DNA from: Halanaerobium salsuginis
GTDB lineage: Bacteria; Bacillota; Halanaerobiia; Halanaerobiales; Halanaerobiaceae
Length of the DNA: 33,443 bases
Direction: 5' to 3'
Assembly (NCBI RefSeq): GCF_900114545.1
Contig: NZ_FOTI01000032.1
Location: 1-33,443, forward strand
Under the pieces are notes generated by a model that was given only the letters and a program-made list of their open reading frames with translations, was not told the DNA's origin and made no database searches. Positions 1 to 6,332 of the stretch are shown in pieces. Both the position numbers and the translations under genes were made by a program. Within the stretch, counting starts at the first letter, position 1; each line of letters starts with the position of its first letter.

Positions 1-166
1 AAGATCTGCCAATATTACTTAAAAGCACTGATTGACTATCTAAAAGTCCGTAAATCATTTGAGATATGAATTTAGTTTTAGGTTTTGATAAACCTTTTGA
101 TATTTTTTTAGAGAAATTACTTACTTTTCGTTTAATTTCATAGATTAATCTGGTATAATTAGTCAC
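1..166 (-). CDS. DDE-type transposase, N-terminal part (runs off window)
   Basis: The minus strand from a GTG at 166 reads open to the window edge for 55 codons. It begins MTNYTRLIYEIKRKVSNF and is rich in Lys and Ser. An AAGGAG-like site lies about 10 bases before the GTG. The sequence resembles the start of IS4-type transposases common in Halanaerobiales and clostridia, but no catalytic residue falls inside the window, so the family is a guess. The hairpin that follows at 167-237 fits an insertion-sequence end. Confidence 0.5.
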   Translation of the reverse strand, partial: MTNYTRLIYEIKRKVSNFSKKISKGLSKPKTKFISQMIYGLLDSQSVLLSNIGRS

Positions 167-237
167 GGTGAAACAACTCCTTTTGGTGTTTTTTGTCTGC
201 AAACTAATTATACCAAAAGAAGGAGCTTGTTTCACCT
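152..237. repeat. Inverted repeats at the end of the left insertion sequence
   Basis: GGTGAAACAACTCCTTTTGG (167-186) is complementary, with small gaps, to 214-237. GGTATAATTAGT (152-163) is complementary to ACTAATTATACC (204-215). The two pairs interleave rather than nest. This is consistent with an IS terminal region or a regulatory structure in the transposase leader. Confidence 0.5.
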
Positions 238-250
238 TTTTTACGTAATC

Positions 251-312
251 TGTGGATAATCTATTTTAAGGGTTTCTAAGAGCTAATTATCCACAATTTT
301 GACTGTTGATAA
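251..312. promoter_or_regulatory. Cluster of three DnaA-box-like 9-mers
   Basis: TTATCCACA is present exactly at 287-295, and as its complement TGTGGATAA at 251-259. A one-mismatch copy, TTATCAACA on the minus strand, is at 304-312. Three boxes in 62 bases of AT-rich DNA, just upstream of a tRNA gene, could titrate DnaA. There are no dnaA/dnaN genes nearby, so this is not proposed as oriC. Confidence 0.4.
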
Positions 313-363
313 CTTTGAGTTTTTGCTATTTTAAAAAATGGGGAAACTACTTCTTATTGAGTA

Positions 364-392
364 TTGACAATATTAACTACATCTGTTAAACT
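364..392 (+). promoter_or_regulatory. Promoter of tRNA-Arg
   Basis: TTGACA (364-369), a 17-bp spacer and TAAACT (387-392) form a sigma-A-type promoter ending 12 bases before the mature tRNA 5' end. Confidence 0.7.
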
Positions 393-404
393 AATTTAGG
401 TAAT

Positions 405-479
405 GCCCCCGTAGCTCAGTGGATAGAGCAAAGGCCTCCGAAGCCTTGAGCGTAGGTTCGACTCCTACCGGGGGCACCA
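405..479 (+). tRNA. tRNA-Arg (anticodon CCG)
   Basis: This is a complete cloverleaf. The acceptor stem is GCCCCCG (405-411) with CGGGGGC (469-475). The D stem is GCTC/GAGC, the anticodon stem AAGGC/GCCTT (431-435/443-447) with loop CTCCGAA, and the T stem GTAGG/CCTAC around TTCGACT. The CCA end is encoded (477-479). The anticodon CCG (438-440) reads CGG arginine codons. The 3' half from the anticodon loop onward is the island attachment core, so that half is supplied by the integrated element and is identical to the copy left at the far end. Confidence 0.95.
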
Positions 480-484
480 TTTAT
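436..484 (+). repeat. attL core (tRNA side)
   Basis: This is the left copy of the 49-bp att core. It covers the anticodon loop to just past the CCA. Identity with the right copy stops abruptly at both ends. Confidence 0.85.
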
Positions 485-489
485 CATTC

Positions 490-523
490 CTGCTATAACA
501 GCGATTATAGCAGTTTTCTTTTT
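490..523 (+). terminator. Intrinsic terminator downstream of tRNA-Arg
   Basis: CTGCTATAA (490-498) pairs with TTATAGCAG (505-513), followed by TTTTCTTTTT. It lies inside the island, so the element provides the transcription terminator of the tRNA it occupies. The same sequence doubles as one of the end-repeat motifs (491-505). Confidence 0.75.
491..505 (+). repeat. End motif 2 (left copy)
   Basis: TGCTATAACAGCGAT recurs exactly at 6994-7008 and in degenerate form at 23595-23616 near the right end. It may be an accessory recombination site. Confidence 0.45.
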
Positions 524-548
524 GTGGGAACTATTATTATTAAGCTTC

Positions 549-567
549 CCACCGTGATTTCACCGCA
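549..567 (+). repeat. End motif 1 (left copy), candidate integrase arm site
   Basis: CCACCGTGATTTCACCGCA occurs here and, identically and in the same orientation, at 23497-23515. A 19-bp exact repeat about 65-140 bp from each att core is what arm-type binding sites of an integrase with an arm-binding N-domain would look like. Confidence 0.55.
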
Positions 568-587
568 TTACTTTCTATCCAACTCGA

Positions 588-1751
588 TCAAGCATCCAGA
601 AATTTAGAAGCTTTTTCAGCTGCTTCAGCCTGTAAAGTTGGAATTAAATGCGAGTACGTATCCATTGTTTGAGTAATTGAAGCATGACCCAATCTCTCCT
701 GAACAATCTTAGGATGTTCATTTAGCTGCAGAAGAATCGAAGCATGTGTATGGCGAAGTGTATGGAGTGTTTTTTCTTTATCTAATCCAGCTTTATCTCT
801 TAATTCAGCATATCTAACATTATATCTGTCTGGATAATATTTTTCACCATCTTCTTTGCAGAACACCAGATTATACTCATCGTGATAATTATCTCCCAGG
901 AATTCTTTAAACTCCTCTTGTTTCTCTTTTCTTTTCTTCAGTACTTCTACTATTTCGTCAGTAATATCGATATTCCTGTTACTATTTGCCGTTTTAGTAC
1001 TTTCTCTTAGAACAGAGCCATTACCCTTTTCACCTACCAGAGCCTGTCTAACCCGAATCTTCTTATTCTCAAAGTCAACATTATCCCATTCCAGGCCTAA
1101 AAGCTCACTTTTTCTCATCCCTGTATGGACTGCAAGATAGATAAAATCATGTAATAGCGGATCATCCTCTTTAGCAACATCTAACAGTTTACTTATTTCT
1201 TCTTTTGTTAAAGCAACAATGGTATTATTCCTTCTCCGATCAATTTTTGGTGCTTCAACAGGATCAGCCGGGTTAGCTGCAATATATCTGTTTCTGACTG
1301 CAAAGCTCAAAGCCTGCTTCAGCTTCTTATAGTGCTTTAATAGAGTTGCTTCTGATAACCCGCCTTCTTTACCGTCTTTTCTCCCGTCTTTCCGCTTCTT
1401 CTGCAAATATACTCGAATGTGAGCCGGACTCAGTTCTTTTAACTTAATATGTCCGAGGGCAGGAATCAGGTGAGTTTTAAGTATGATCTCATATCTATCA
1501 TGAGTAGTCTTTTCTGTCTGAACAACCGCGTACTCCTCAAACCACTTCAGTAACAAATCCTTTACTGTCATGTCCGTCTGTACTACAACTCCCTGATCAG
1601 CCTGCAATTCCATTTTTCTAGCCCATTTTTTTGCATCTCTCTTACGGGTAAATGTCTTATACTCTCTCATTGCCTTTCCTGTCTCTGGGTCCTTCCCAAT
1701 ATAAACTTGTGCTTGCCAGTTTCCTGACTTTAACTTTTTAAAACTTGGCAT
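588..1751 (-). CDS. int: Tyrosine site-specific integrase
   Basis: This 387-residue phage/ICE-type tyrosine recombinase would integrate and excise the island at tRNA-Arg. Residues 1-50 form an arm-binding domain (MPSFKKLKSGNWQAQVYIG...). Residues about 65-170 form the SAM-like core-binding domain. The C-terminal half carries the catalytic set: Arg in HTGMRKSELLGL, the HxxR box in LHTLRHTHAS, a further His in LGHAS, and the Tyr nucleophile in MDTYSHL. The start is supported by AGGAGG 7 bases upstream. The gene reads toward the tRNA and ends about 100 bp from the att core, the usual position. The length is normal and no damage is seen. It is separated by 14 bp from the repressor gene and probably shares its transcript. 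Confidence 0.95.
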   Translation of the reverse strand: MPSFKKLKSGNWQAQVYIGKDPETGKAMREYKTFTRKRDAKKWARKMELQADQGVVVQTDMTVKDLLLKWFEEYAVVQTEKTTHDRYEIILKTHLIPALGHIKLKELSPAHIRVYLQKKRKDGRKDGKEGGLSEATLLKHYKKLKQALSFAVRNRYIAANPADPVEAPKIDRRRNNTIVALTKEEISKLLDVAKEDDPLLHDFIYLAVHTGMRKSELLGLEWDNVDFENKKIRVRQALVGEKGNGSVLRESTKTANSNRNIDITDEIVEVLKKRKEKQEEFKEFLGDNYHDEYNLVFCKEDGEKYYPDRYNVRYAELRDKAGLDKEKTLHTLRHTHASILLQLNEHPKIVQERLGHASITQTMDTYSHLIPTLQAEAAEKASKFLDA

Positions 1752-1765
1752 ATTAATTCCTCCTA

Positions 1766-2506
1766 TTATTTTATATATTGTCTTCCTACAAAAACTACTA
1801 ATCCTTTAACTTCAATTTCTGTCTTATCAATTTCGCCATAGTTCTCAACATCTGGTTCTAATCTCACTTTATCTTTATTAATAATGTAGTATCTTTTAAT
1901 TGTTCTGTTGCAATCACCACCTTTTCTGATAATCACTAATATTGTAGAGCCATTCTCAGGCTCATCATTTATGGGTCTAATTAGGATGTAATCATCTCTG
2001 ATAATTCCCCAATCCTTAAATTTATTATCTGTCATCTTTAAAGCATAAGAGGAATCTGTAACATACCCTTCTGGAAAAGTGAAATAGTCTTCTTTAACAC
2101 ATTCTTGCTTCTCATCCCAAAAAGCTTCATTATTATAATTGTAACTTGTAACCATTTCTCTAGGGTTCTTCTTTTCTACCTGCTCAAGATAAGTTGAAAG
2201 TAACCCTTTTGCTCCTTGAGTATCTTTTTTTTCCTCATATTGCCCCTCGTCATCCTTATCCATAACTAAAAGATACTTCTCATCCAGATAACCTGCGGCT
2301 ACCATTAATTCAATATAACGAACTTTATCATTATTCTCGGCTATTTTTTCTAAAATATCTGGCTTTGGATCAAACTCAAGCGACCCGTTTTTGAGTTTAG
2401 ATAAATAAGATCTGTGTATGTCTGCTTCTTTAGCAAACTTCGTGACTGATTTATCACCAATTGCTCTACTTACTAAATTCATTAATTTCACTTTATCTTT
2501 TTTCAC
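1766..2506 (-). CDS. LexA/CI-like repressor with substituted cleavage serine
   Basis: This 246-residue protein is probably the master repressor of the island. It has an N-terminal helix-turn-helix (about residues 17-50, KFAKEADIHRSYLSKLKNGS) and a C-terminal S24/LexA-like fold (about 150-246). The segment ALKMTDNKFKDWGIIRDD aligns with LexA ALRVSGMSMKDIGIMDGD, and TIKRYY aligns with LexA TVKRLK. The general-base Lys is kept (K204), but the nucleophilic Ser position is Lys (K162). It therefore should not self-cleave, and release from repression must use another route. The gene is divergent from the excisionase-like gene across a 186-bp switch region, with GGAGG before its start. It lies upstream of int in the same direction, so it could co-regulate integrase. 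Confidence 0.85.
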   Translation of the reverse strand: MKKDKVKLMNLVSRAIGDKSVTKFAKEADIHRSYLSKLKNGSLEFDPKPDILEKIAENNDKVRYIELMVAAGYLDEKYLLVMDKDDEGQYEEKKDTQGAKGLLSTYLEQVEKKNPREMVTSYNYNNEAFWDEKQECVKEDYFTFPEGYVTDSSYALKMTDNKFKDWGIIRDDYILIRPINDEPENGSTILVIIRKGGDCNRTIKRYYIINKDKVRLEPDVENYGEIDKTEIEVKGLVVFVGRQYIK

Positions 2507-2526
2507 TTTCTCTCACCTCCAAATAG

Positions 2527-2555
2527 ATTGTAACATATTTTCGGGATTATTACAA
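2527..2555 (-). promoter_or_regulatory. Repressor promoter
   Basis: On the minus strand there is TTGTAA (2550-2555), a 17-bp spacer and TACAAT (2527-2532), just upstream of the repressor SD. The first operator-like repeat overlaps its spacer and -35. Confidence 0.55.
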
Positions 2556-2584
2556 ACACTTTTTTAATTATTTTAGGATTATAC
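2537..2584 (+). promoter_or_regulatory. Two direct operator-like repeats in the switch region
   Basis: ATTTTCGGGATTATTAC (2537-2553) and ATTTTAGGATTATAC (2570-2584) are near-identical and start 33 bp apart. One overlaps the leftward promoter and the other abuts the -35 of the rightward promoter. This arrangement suits a repressor that controls both its own synthesis and the excision/replication genes. Confidence 0.5.
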
Positions 2585-2613
2585 TTTACAAAAAGAAGGC
2601 TTCATGCTATAAT
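2585..2613 (+). promoter_or_regulatory. Rightward promoter for excisionase/replication genes
   Basis: TTTACA (2585-2590), a 17-bp spacer and a perfect TATAAT (2608-2613) form a strong promoter. It starts right after the second operator-like repeat. Confidence 0.75.
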
Positions 2614-2692
2614 ATTGTTGTAATAAAGCAAATAAACAGCAATTGATTGTTGTTCAATATTTGCACACACTAATATTTTAGGAGGATTTAAG

Positions 2693-2968
2693 ATGAAAGA
2701 TACTAAAACAGATCTGATAATTTATTTTAAGAATGCCGTAAAAGAACAAATCGACTTTGACTTTGAGCAGATACCTTTTTCTTTAGGTGTAAGCGACTTA
2801 AAAGAGCTTTTGCCTCTATCTGATTCTAAAATTTATATGATGCTGGAAGCAGGAGAAATTCCTGCAAGAAAGATGGGAGGTAAATGGACAGTCTCAAGAG
2901 CAGAGTTCCTTGCTTGGTTTTACGGATCTGAAGAAGATCTAGATTTGGAAGAACAGGTAATCGTTTAA
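2693..2968 (+). CDS. Excisionase/AlpA-type helix-turn-helix protein
   Basis: This 91-residue protein has an excisionase-family (HTH_17, MerR-like winged helix) domain spanning about residues 27-80. It includes the motif LLPLSDSKIYMMLEAGEIPARKMGGKW, here split as LSDSKIYMMLEAGEIPA followed by RKMGGKW, and ends in AEFLAWF. Such proteins act as recombination directionality factors or as activators in mobile elements. It is the first rightward gene after the strong promoter at 2585-2613, with AGGAGG 7 bases before ATG, opposite the repressor. That position supports an Xis-like role. A terminator follows at 3059-3092. The exact biochemical role cannot be decided from sequence. Confidence 0.75.
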   Translation: MKDTKTDLIIYFKNAVKEQIDFDFEQIPFSLGVSDLKELLPLSDSKIYMMLEAGEIPARKMGGKWTVSRAEFLAWFYGSEEDLDLEEQVIV

Positions 2969-3058
2969 TTATAATAGTAGGGGGGGAAAGAAGAGTCTCC
3001 TCTCCCCCGAAATTATCACACTCAAAATAGTGAAGTAATAATCTGAAAATCCTCCAAC

Positions 3059-3092
3059 AGATCCAGGTCTTAACGGGCCTGGGTCTTTTTTT
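3059..3092 (+). terminator. Intrinsic terminator after the excisionase-like gene
   Basis: AGATCCAGGTCT (3059-3070) pairs with GGGCCTGGGTCT (3075-3086) around TAAC, followed by seven T residues. A second G/C-rich hairpin (about 2979-3008) precedes it. Confidence 0.8.
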
Positions 3093-3244
3093 GTTTACTA
3101 ATATTTTAACTTTCATTCCAAATGAACATATGCTCTTTTAGTGAGCATGAGTAATTTTATTATTAAAATTTGAATTTCACTGTCAAAAACGGCCTTTTAA
3201 TCGGTATTATATATATAGAAGCACTTTTTTATAAATGGGGGGAC

Positions 3245-3300
3245 GCAGGTGGAGGATCCCAAGCAAGGTTCTCTGCCTGCAGCCATAAAAAAAGACCTGC
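3245..3300 (+). promoter_or_regulatory. Mutually exclusive hairpins in the rep leader (possible attenuator)
   Basis: GCAGGT at 3245-3250 can pair either with CCTGC at 3276-3280 or with ACCTGC at 3295-3300, so two alternative folds compete. An AT-rich TATATATATAG segment just before it may be a promoter. The position, about 130 bp before the first leader ORF of the initiator gene, recalls leader attenuation in rolling-circle plasmids. This is inference only. Confidence 0.35.
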
Positions 3301-3373
3301 TGTTAAGTTCTTTTAAATAACTACTTAAGTACTTACGAAATCCTGTGATTGGATTAAGGAGGCTTCTAAAACA

Positions 3374-3547
3374 GTGAAAGTAGACAAAATCTTAAAGTTA
3401 AAGAAATCTAAACTCAGTAACATTCAAATACTTAGTTTGCTTAAAGAAGATATATTCCAGAGCAGAAAGAAAGATGACACAAATAACGGAGGTAATAATA
3501 ATGACAGTGACAGCTCAAAATCTCAGAACTACCATGAAAAAGAATGA
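3374..3547 (+). CDS. Small ORF overlapping the start of the initiator gene
   Basis: A 57-codon frame starts at GTG 3374 with AAGGAGG about 10 bases upstream and ends at TGA 3547, inside the first codons of the initiator gene. The product is basic at its N-terminus (VKVDKILKLKKSKLSNIQIL) and very rich in Asn, Asp and Ser afterward. It has no recognised domain. Its good SD and its overlap with rep in another frame suggest translational coupling. It may simply be a leader peptide. Confidence 0.45.
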   Translation: MKVDKILKLKKSKLSNIQILSLLKEDIFQSRKKDDTNNGGNNNDSDSSKSQNYHEKE

Positions 3548-4925
3548 GGATAAGGCGGAAGGCAGAAATGTAGCAACATTAAACTCTATCGAAAGGGATA
3601 TTAAAGGAGTATGGTACTCGAGAAAGCTAGATCTATACGGTAATATTCTAGATGAAATAAGTTATGAAGATAAAATATATCGGGGCGGAGAAAAGGAAAA
3701 TAAATGGAAGCCTAGGACAAATAATAACAAAGCATCAAGAAGTAAAAGTACCTATACTCCAACTCCAGAAGAAAGAATAGCTTCTAATATCAATCAACTG
3801 AAAAAGAAGACCTGGAAATTGACCATTGCTAATATTGAAGACATGAATACTTTTACCACAGTAACTATGGGAGATGTAGACTTCTACAACCTCTTTTCTT
3901 CAAAAAGAAACGATAAAGATAAAAACGAACTTTACATTGCTAATCAGTTGAGTGAAAGTGAATGGCAGCTTCTTAAAGGTAAGACCAACCTAAAATATAA
4001 AAAGGAGAAAGATAGAAGATACTTAAATAACAATGAGGAAGAAAAGACTCTACGTAAAAAAATTATAAACATCTTAATCGAACAGGCTTCATCTATGATC
4101 GCCAAAATAGAAGAGTCTTTTGTAAGGGAAGAAAGAACATTTAAAAGTATCAGTGCTCATAATCAAGCTATTAAAAGAGAACTAGCTTCAAGAATCAACT
4201 CTCTTCTGTCTGGTAAGTCTCCTGATAATATTGAAAATGCCTATTCCGCTTTCAGTAAATTCATTGAGAATCTGAAAAATTTATCAGAAGCCTATGAAGG
4301 TGACTTCAAATACATAGCAGTGTTAGAATTCCAGGAAAACGGTAGACCACACTTTCACATGCTGTCTAATCTAAAGTACCTGGAGCAATCGAAACTTCAG
4401 GATAAGTGGGGTCACGGAATAGCTCATATTAGCTCTCTTAATTCGATTAGTAGACCTGGCCTACACATCAGTAAAAAAGATAATTTAAAGGCAAAAGCGA
4501 CTAAGTTGTCAAATTATCTCTGCGAAGAAATTAGTGAAACTAGAAAAGATTCTAGAACTAAAAACAGAAAAATACTTTTGAGAAGTAATGACTTACTAAA
4601 ACAGCCACTGGAGGTAATTACTCCTGAATTACAACGACAGGTGGACCAATATGTGTTTAGTAATTCTGTTGGGGTAGACTGGGAAAGTGGGTTAATCGAA
4701 GGTAAAGGAGAGTATTCAAAAAGCTCCAACATAAAAAGAAGAGTTATGGAAGATTCTAATCTCTACTCAATGATAGAACAAAGAGCAGGCCAGTTACTGG
4801 ATAAGATTCTAGAAATAGCAGAGAAACTTAATAGTGACATTATAACCAAAGATATATACTATCAGGCCAAGCATGAACTTTTCTACAATGATCAGGAATA
4901 TATGCCGGCTACTGTTGCAGCATAG
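3501..4925 (+). CDS. rep: HUH-endonuclease replication initiator (rolling-circle type)
   Basis: This 474-residue protein probably nicks DNA to start rolling-circle replication of the excised element. The HUH metal motif is GRPHFHML (H284, H286), preceded by a hydrophobic strand (YIAVLEFQ). A candidate catalytic Tyr lies in KLSNYLCEEI (Y339). An upstream motif WKLTIAN near residue 100 fits initiator motif I. The ATG at 3501 has GGAGG 8 bases upstream and is preferred over the ATG at 3474, which has none. The N-terminal 90 residues are basic and low-complexity. A nested inverted repeat right after the gene (4970-5036) is a candidate origin. A relaxase role in mobilisation is an alternative; no conjugation genes are present. 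Confidence 0.75.
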   Translation: MTVTAQNLRTTMKKNEDKAEGRNVATLNSIERDIKGVWYSRKLDLYGNILDEISYEDKIYRGGEKENKWKPRTNNNKASRSKSTYTPTPEERIASNINQLKKKTWKLTIANIEDMNTFTTVTMGDVDFYNLFSSKRNDKDKNELYIANQLSESEWQLLKGKTNLKYKKEKDRRYLNNNEEEKTLRKKIINILIEQASSMIAKIEESFVREERTFKSISAHNQAIKRELASRINSLLSGKSPDNIENAYSAFSKFIENLKNLSEAYEGDFKYIAVLEFQENGRPHFHMLSNLKYLEQSKLQDKWGHGIAHISSLNSISRPGLHISKKDNLKAKATKLSNYLCEEISETRKDSRTKNRKILLRSNDLLKQPLEVITPELQRQVDQYVFSNSVGVDWESGLIEGKGEYSKSSNIKRRVMEDSNLYSMIEQRAGQLLDKILEIAEKLNSDIITKDIYYQAKHELFYNDQEYMPATVAA

Positions 4926-4969
4926 GGTCTCTCCTGCTTGAACATTGACAACTAAATATTTTACTCTTA

Positions 4970-5036
4970 CTCCCTATTAGATAACACCTGGATGCGCGCC
5001 GCAGGACTTTAAATGCCAGGTCATAATCACAGGGAG
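4970..5036 (+). other. Nested inverted repeat next to rep, candidate replication origin
   Basis: CTCCCT (4970-4975) pairs with AGGGAG (5031-5036), and inside it ACCTGG (4986-4991) pairs with CCAGGT (5016-5021). The 24-base apex carries GCGCGCC and is GC-rich amid AT-rich DNA. It lies 45 bp after the HUH gene stop codon. Nick sites of HUH enzymes usually sit in such cruciforms, but the nick site itself cannot be assigned. Confidence 0.4.
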
Positions 5037-5114
5037 ATCTATGTCTAAAACTTATATAAAAGTGGTCCAGCCGCCCAGAGAAAGAAAAGGTCCATTTCTT
5101 GCTATACTTAACTT

Positions 5115-5417
5115 TTATTCAAATACATCAAATACCACTGATTCAGGTATCCACATGCATTCTACACCCTCATCATTTAAAGGAAACTCAAAATAGTACC
5201 AATTACCTTCCAGATCAGTCTTGTATTGATCAGTTCCCTCTAAGCCTTCCAGCCACTGTTCTTCAGCAATGACTAGTTCTTCTTCATCATTAACTGGCTT
5301 TTCAGGAAATCCTTCCTGGATAATTTTAAGGTGATACTCTCCTTTAGGAAAGTTATAGCCACTGTCTCTATAATTCTTTGCCTGGTAACTTGCGCCGACT
5401 TCAAATTGCTTTGTCAC
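5115..5417 (-). CDS. Hypothetical acidic protein
   Basis: This is a 100-residue protein with a GTG start and AGGAGC 8 bases upstream. It is strongly acidic and rich in Tyr, Trp and Glu, with no signal peptide, TM segment or recognised motif. It ends WIPESVVFDVFE. The composition resembles small plasmid or phage accessory proteins (for example DNA-mimic anti-restriction proteins), but nothing specific supports that. It converges with rep and has its own leader region. The upstream region (5418-5570) contains two AATCGATA repeats (near 5505-5530) that could be an operator. Confidence 0.6.
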   Translation of the reverse strand: MTKQFEVGASYQAKNYRDSGYNFPKGEYHLKIIQEGFPEKPVNDEEELVIAEEQWLEGLEGTDQYKTDLEGNWYYFEFPLNDEGVECMWIPESVVFDVFE

Positions 5418-5570
5418 GGTTATCAGCTCCTAATTTTAATATTTTGTCTCAAATATAATTTATAAATCTTATCATCATGCTGATTCATCTTATTATCTTT
5501 ATAGGAATCGATAATATTGTAATCGATATGCTACCCAAACTTATACCATAAGATGATGTATCTTAAAAAA

Positions 5571-5777
5571 TTAATCTCTTACTTCAACACGATCATAATA
5601 TTCATAAAATGCTTCTCTATAAATGTATGATTTACTTTGACCAGATCTCTCACTTAGTTCATTAGCTTTATCATCTTGATCCTGAGTTACATAAATACTA
5701 ACTTGTTTCATTTCACTAATTTTTTTCTTCTTTTTTAAGATGAAACGACAATCAGATTTCTTTTCCTTCTTCCCCAC
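5571..5777 (-). CDS. Ribbon-helix-helix DNA-binding protein
   Basis: This 68-residue protein has a very basic N-terminus (KKEKKSDCRFILKKKKKIS) followed by an RHH/CopG-like domain. KQVSIYVTQDQDDKANELSE is the strand plus helix 1, and SKSYIYREAFYEYYD is helix 2. A GTG start at 5777 is chosen because AAGGAGG lies 7 bases upstream; extending to the TTG at 5795 would place the SD inside the gene. Such proteins commonly control plasmid copy number, partition or toxin-antitoxin operons. It is downstream of the UPF0175 gene in the same direction, so the two may form one operon. Confidence 0.7.
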   Translation of the reverse strand: MGKKEKKSDCRFILKKKKKISEMKQVSIYVTQDQDDKANELSERSGQSKSYIYREAFYEYYDRVEVRD

Positions 5778-5828
5778 TATAATCACCTCCTTCAAGAAAT
5801 TTGCCAGTAATGAAGGAATTAATGAGTT

Positions 5829-6083
5829 TTAGGCATTCTCAACATCAGAAGCTAATTCTTCTGGATCCATGTTTATCATTTCTACACCATATCTGTGCAA
5901 CTCTAACAGAAATGCAGCTCGATCCATCCCAACCATTTCTGCAGCCATACCCGAAGATATTCGTTTAAGTTCAAATAGTTTGACCGCCATTGCCAATTTA
6001 GCTTCTCGTTCAAATTCTTCAGGACTTTCTTGAAGTAAATCAGGCAAAGTGTCAGGATATTCTATCTCCATTTTTCTAGGCAT
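5829..6083 (-). CDS. UPF0175-family antitoxin-like protein
   Basis: This 84-residue protein matches the UPF0175 pattern. An acidic N-terminus ends in FEREAKLAMAVKLFELKRISSGMAAEMVGMDRAAFLLELHRYGV, shown here by its hallmarks: AVKLFE, a G(M)AAE-type turn, DRAAFL and the ELHRYGV end. Members often precede PIN-domain (DUF3368) toxins and act as antitoxin or regulator. No PIN-domain gene is adjacent; the next gene is the RHH protein, so this is an orphan or has a non-TA role. AGGAGG lies 7 bases upstream, and TATAAT-like boxes precede it near 6105-6140. Confidence 0.75.
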   Translation of the reverse strand: MPRKMEIEYPDTLPDLLQESPEEFEREAKLAMAVKLFELKRISSGMAAEMVGMDRAAFLLELHRYGVEMINMDPEELASDVENA

Positions 6084-6332
6084 GTCATTATCCTCCTACT
6101 GGACTTATTATACTCATATGTGTATTACTAACTCTATTATAGCACATATCTGCAGTAGAAAAAAAGGCTTAACAACCAATATACTACAGGGAGCGCACAA
6201 AGGCTATTTAAAGCTGTTTCTAACCGTTCTACATAAAGAATGTCCAGCATAAACACAAGGCTCCAAACTGCTATTCTCAACCCTTCTCAGTCCTTTCTAC
6301 ATAAGAGCTTAGAGCACTATCGCTTTTCTAAC

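Noticed and set aside
251-312. Chromosomal replication origin
   Set aside because: No dnaA, dnaN, recF or gyrB nearby; only three boxes and an IS end.
419-607. 62-codon plus-strand ORF over the tRNA
   Set aside because: It is read through the tRNA gene and its terminator and has no SD; it is a shadow.
5041-5175. Plus-strand ORF starting MSKTYIKVV after the rep inverted repeat
   Set aside because: It overlaps the opposite-strand hypothetical gene for most of its length and its SD spacing is poor.
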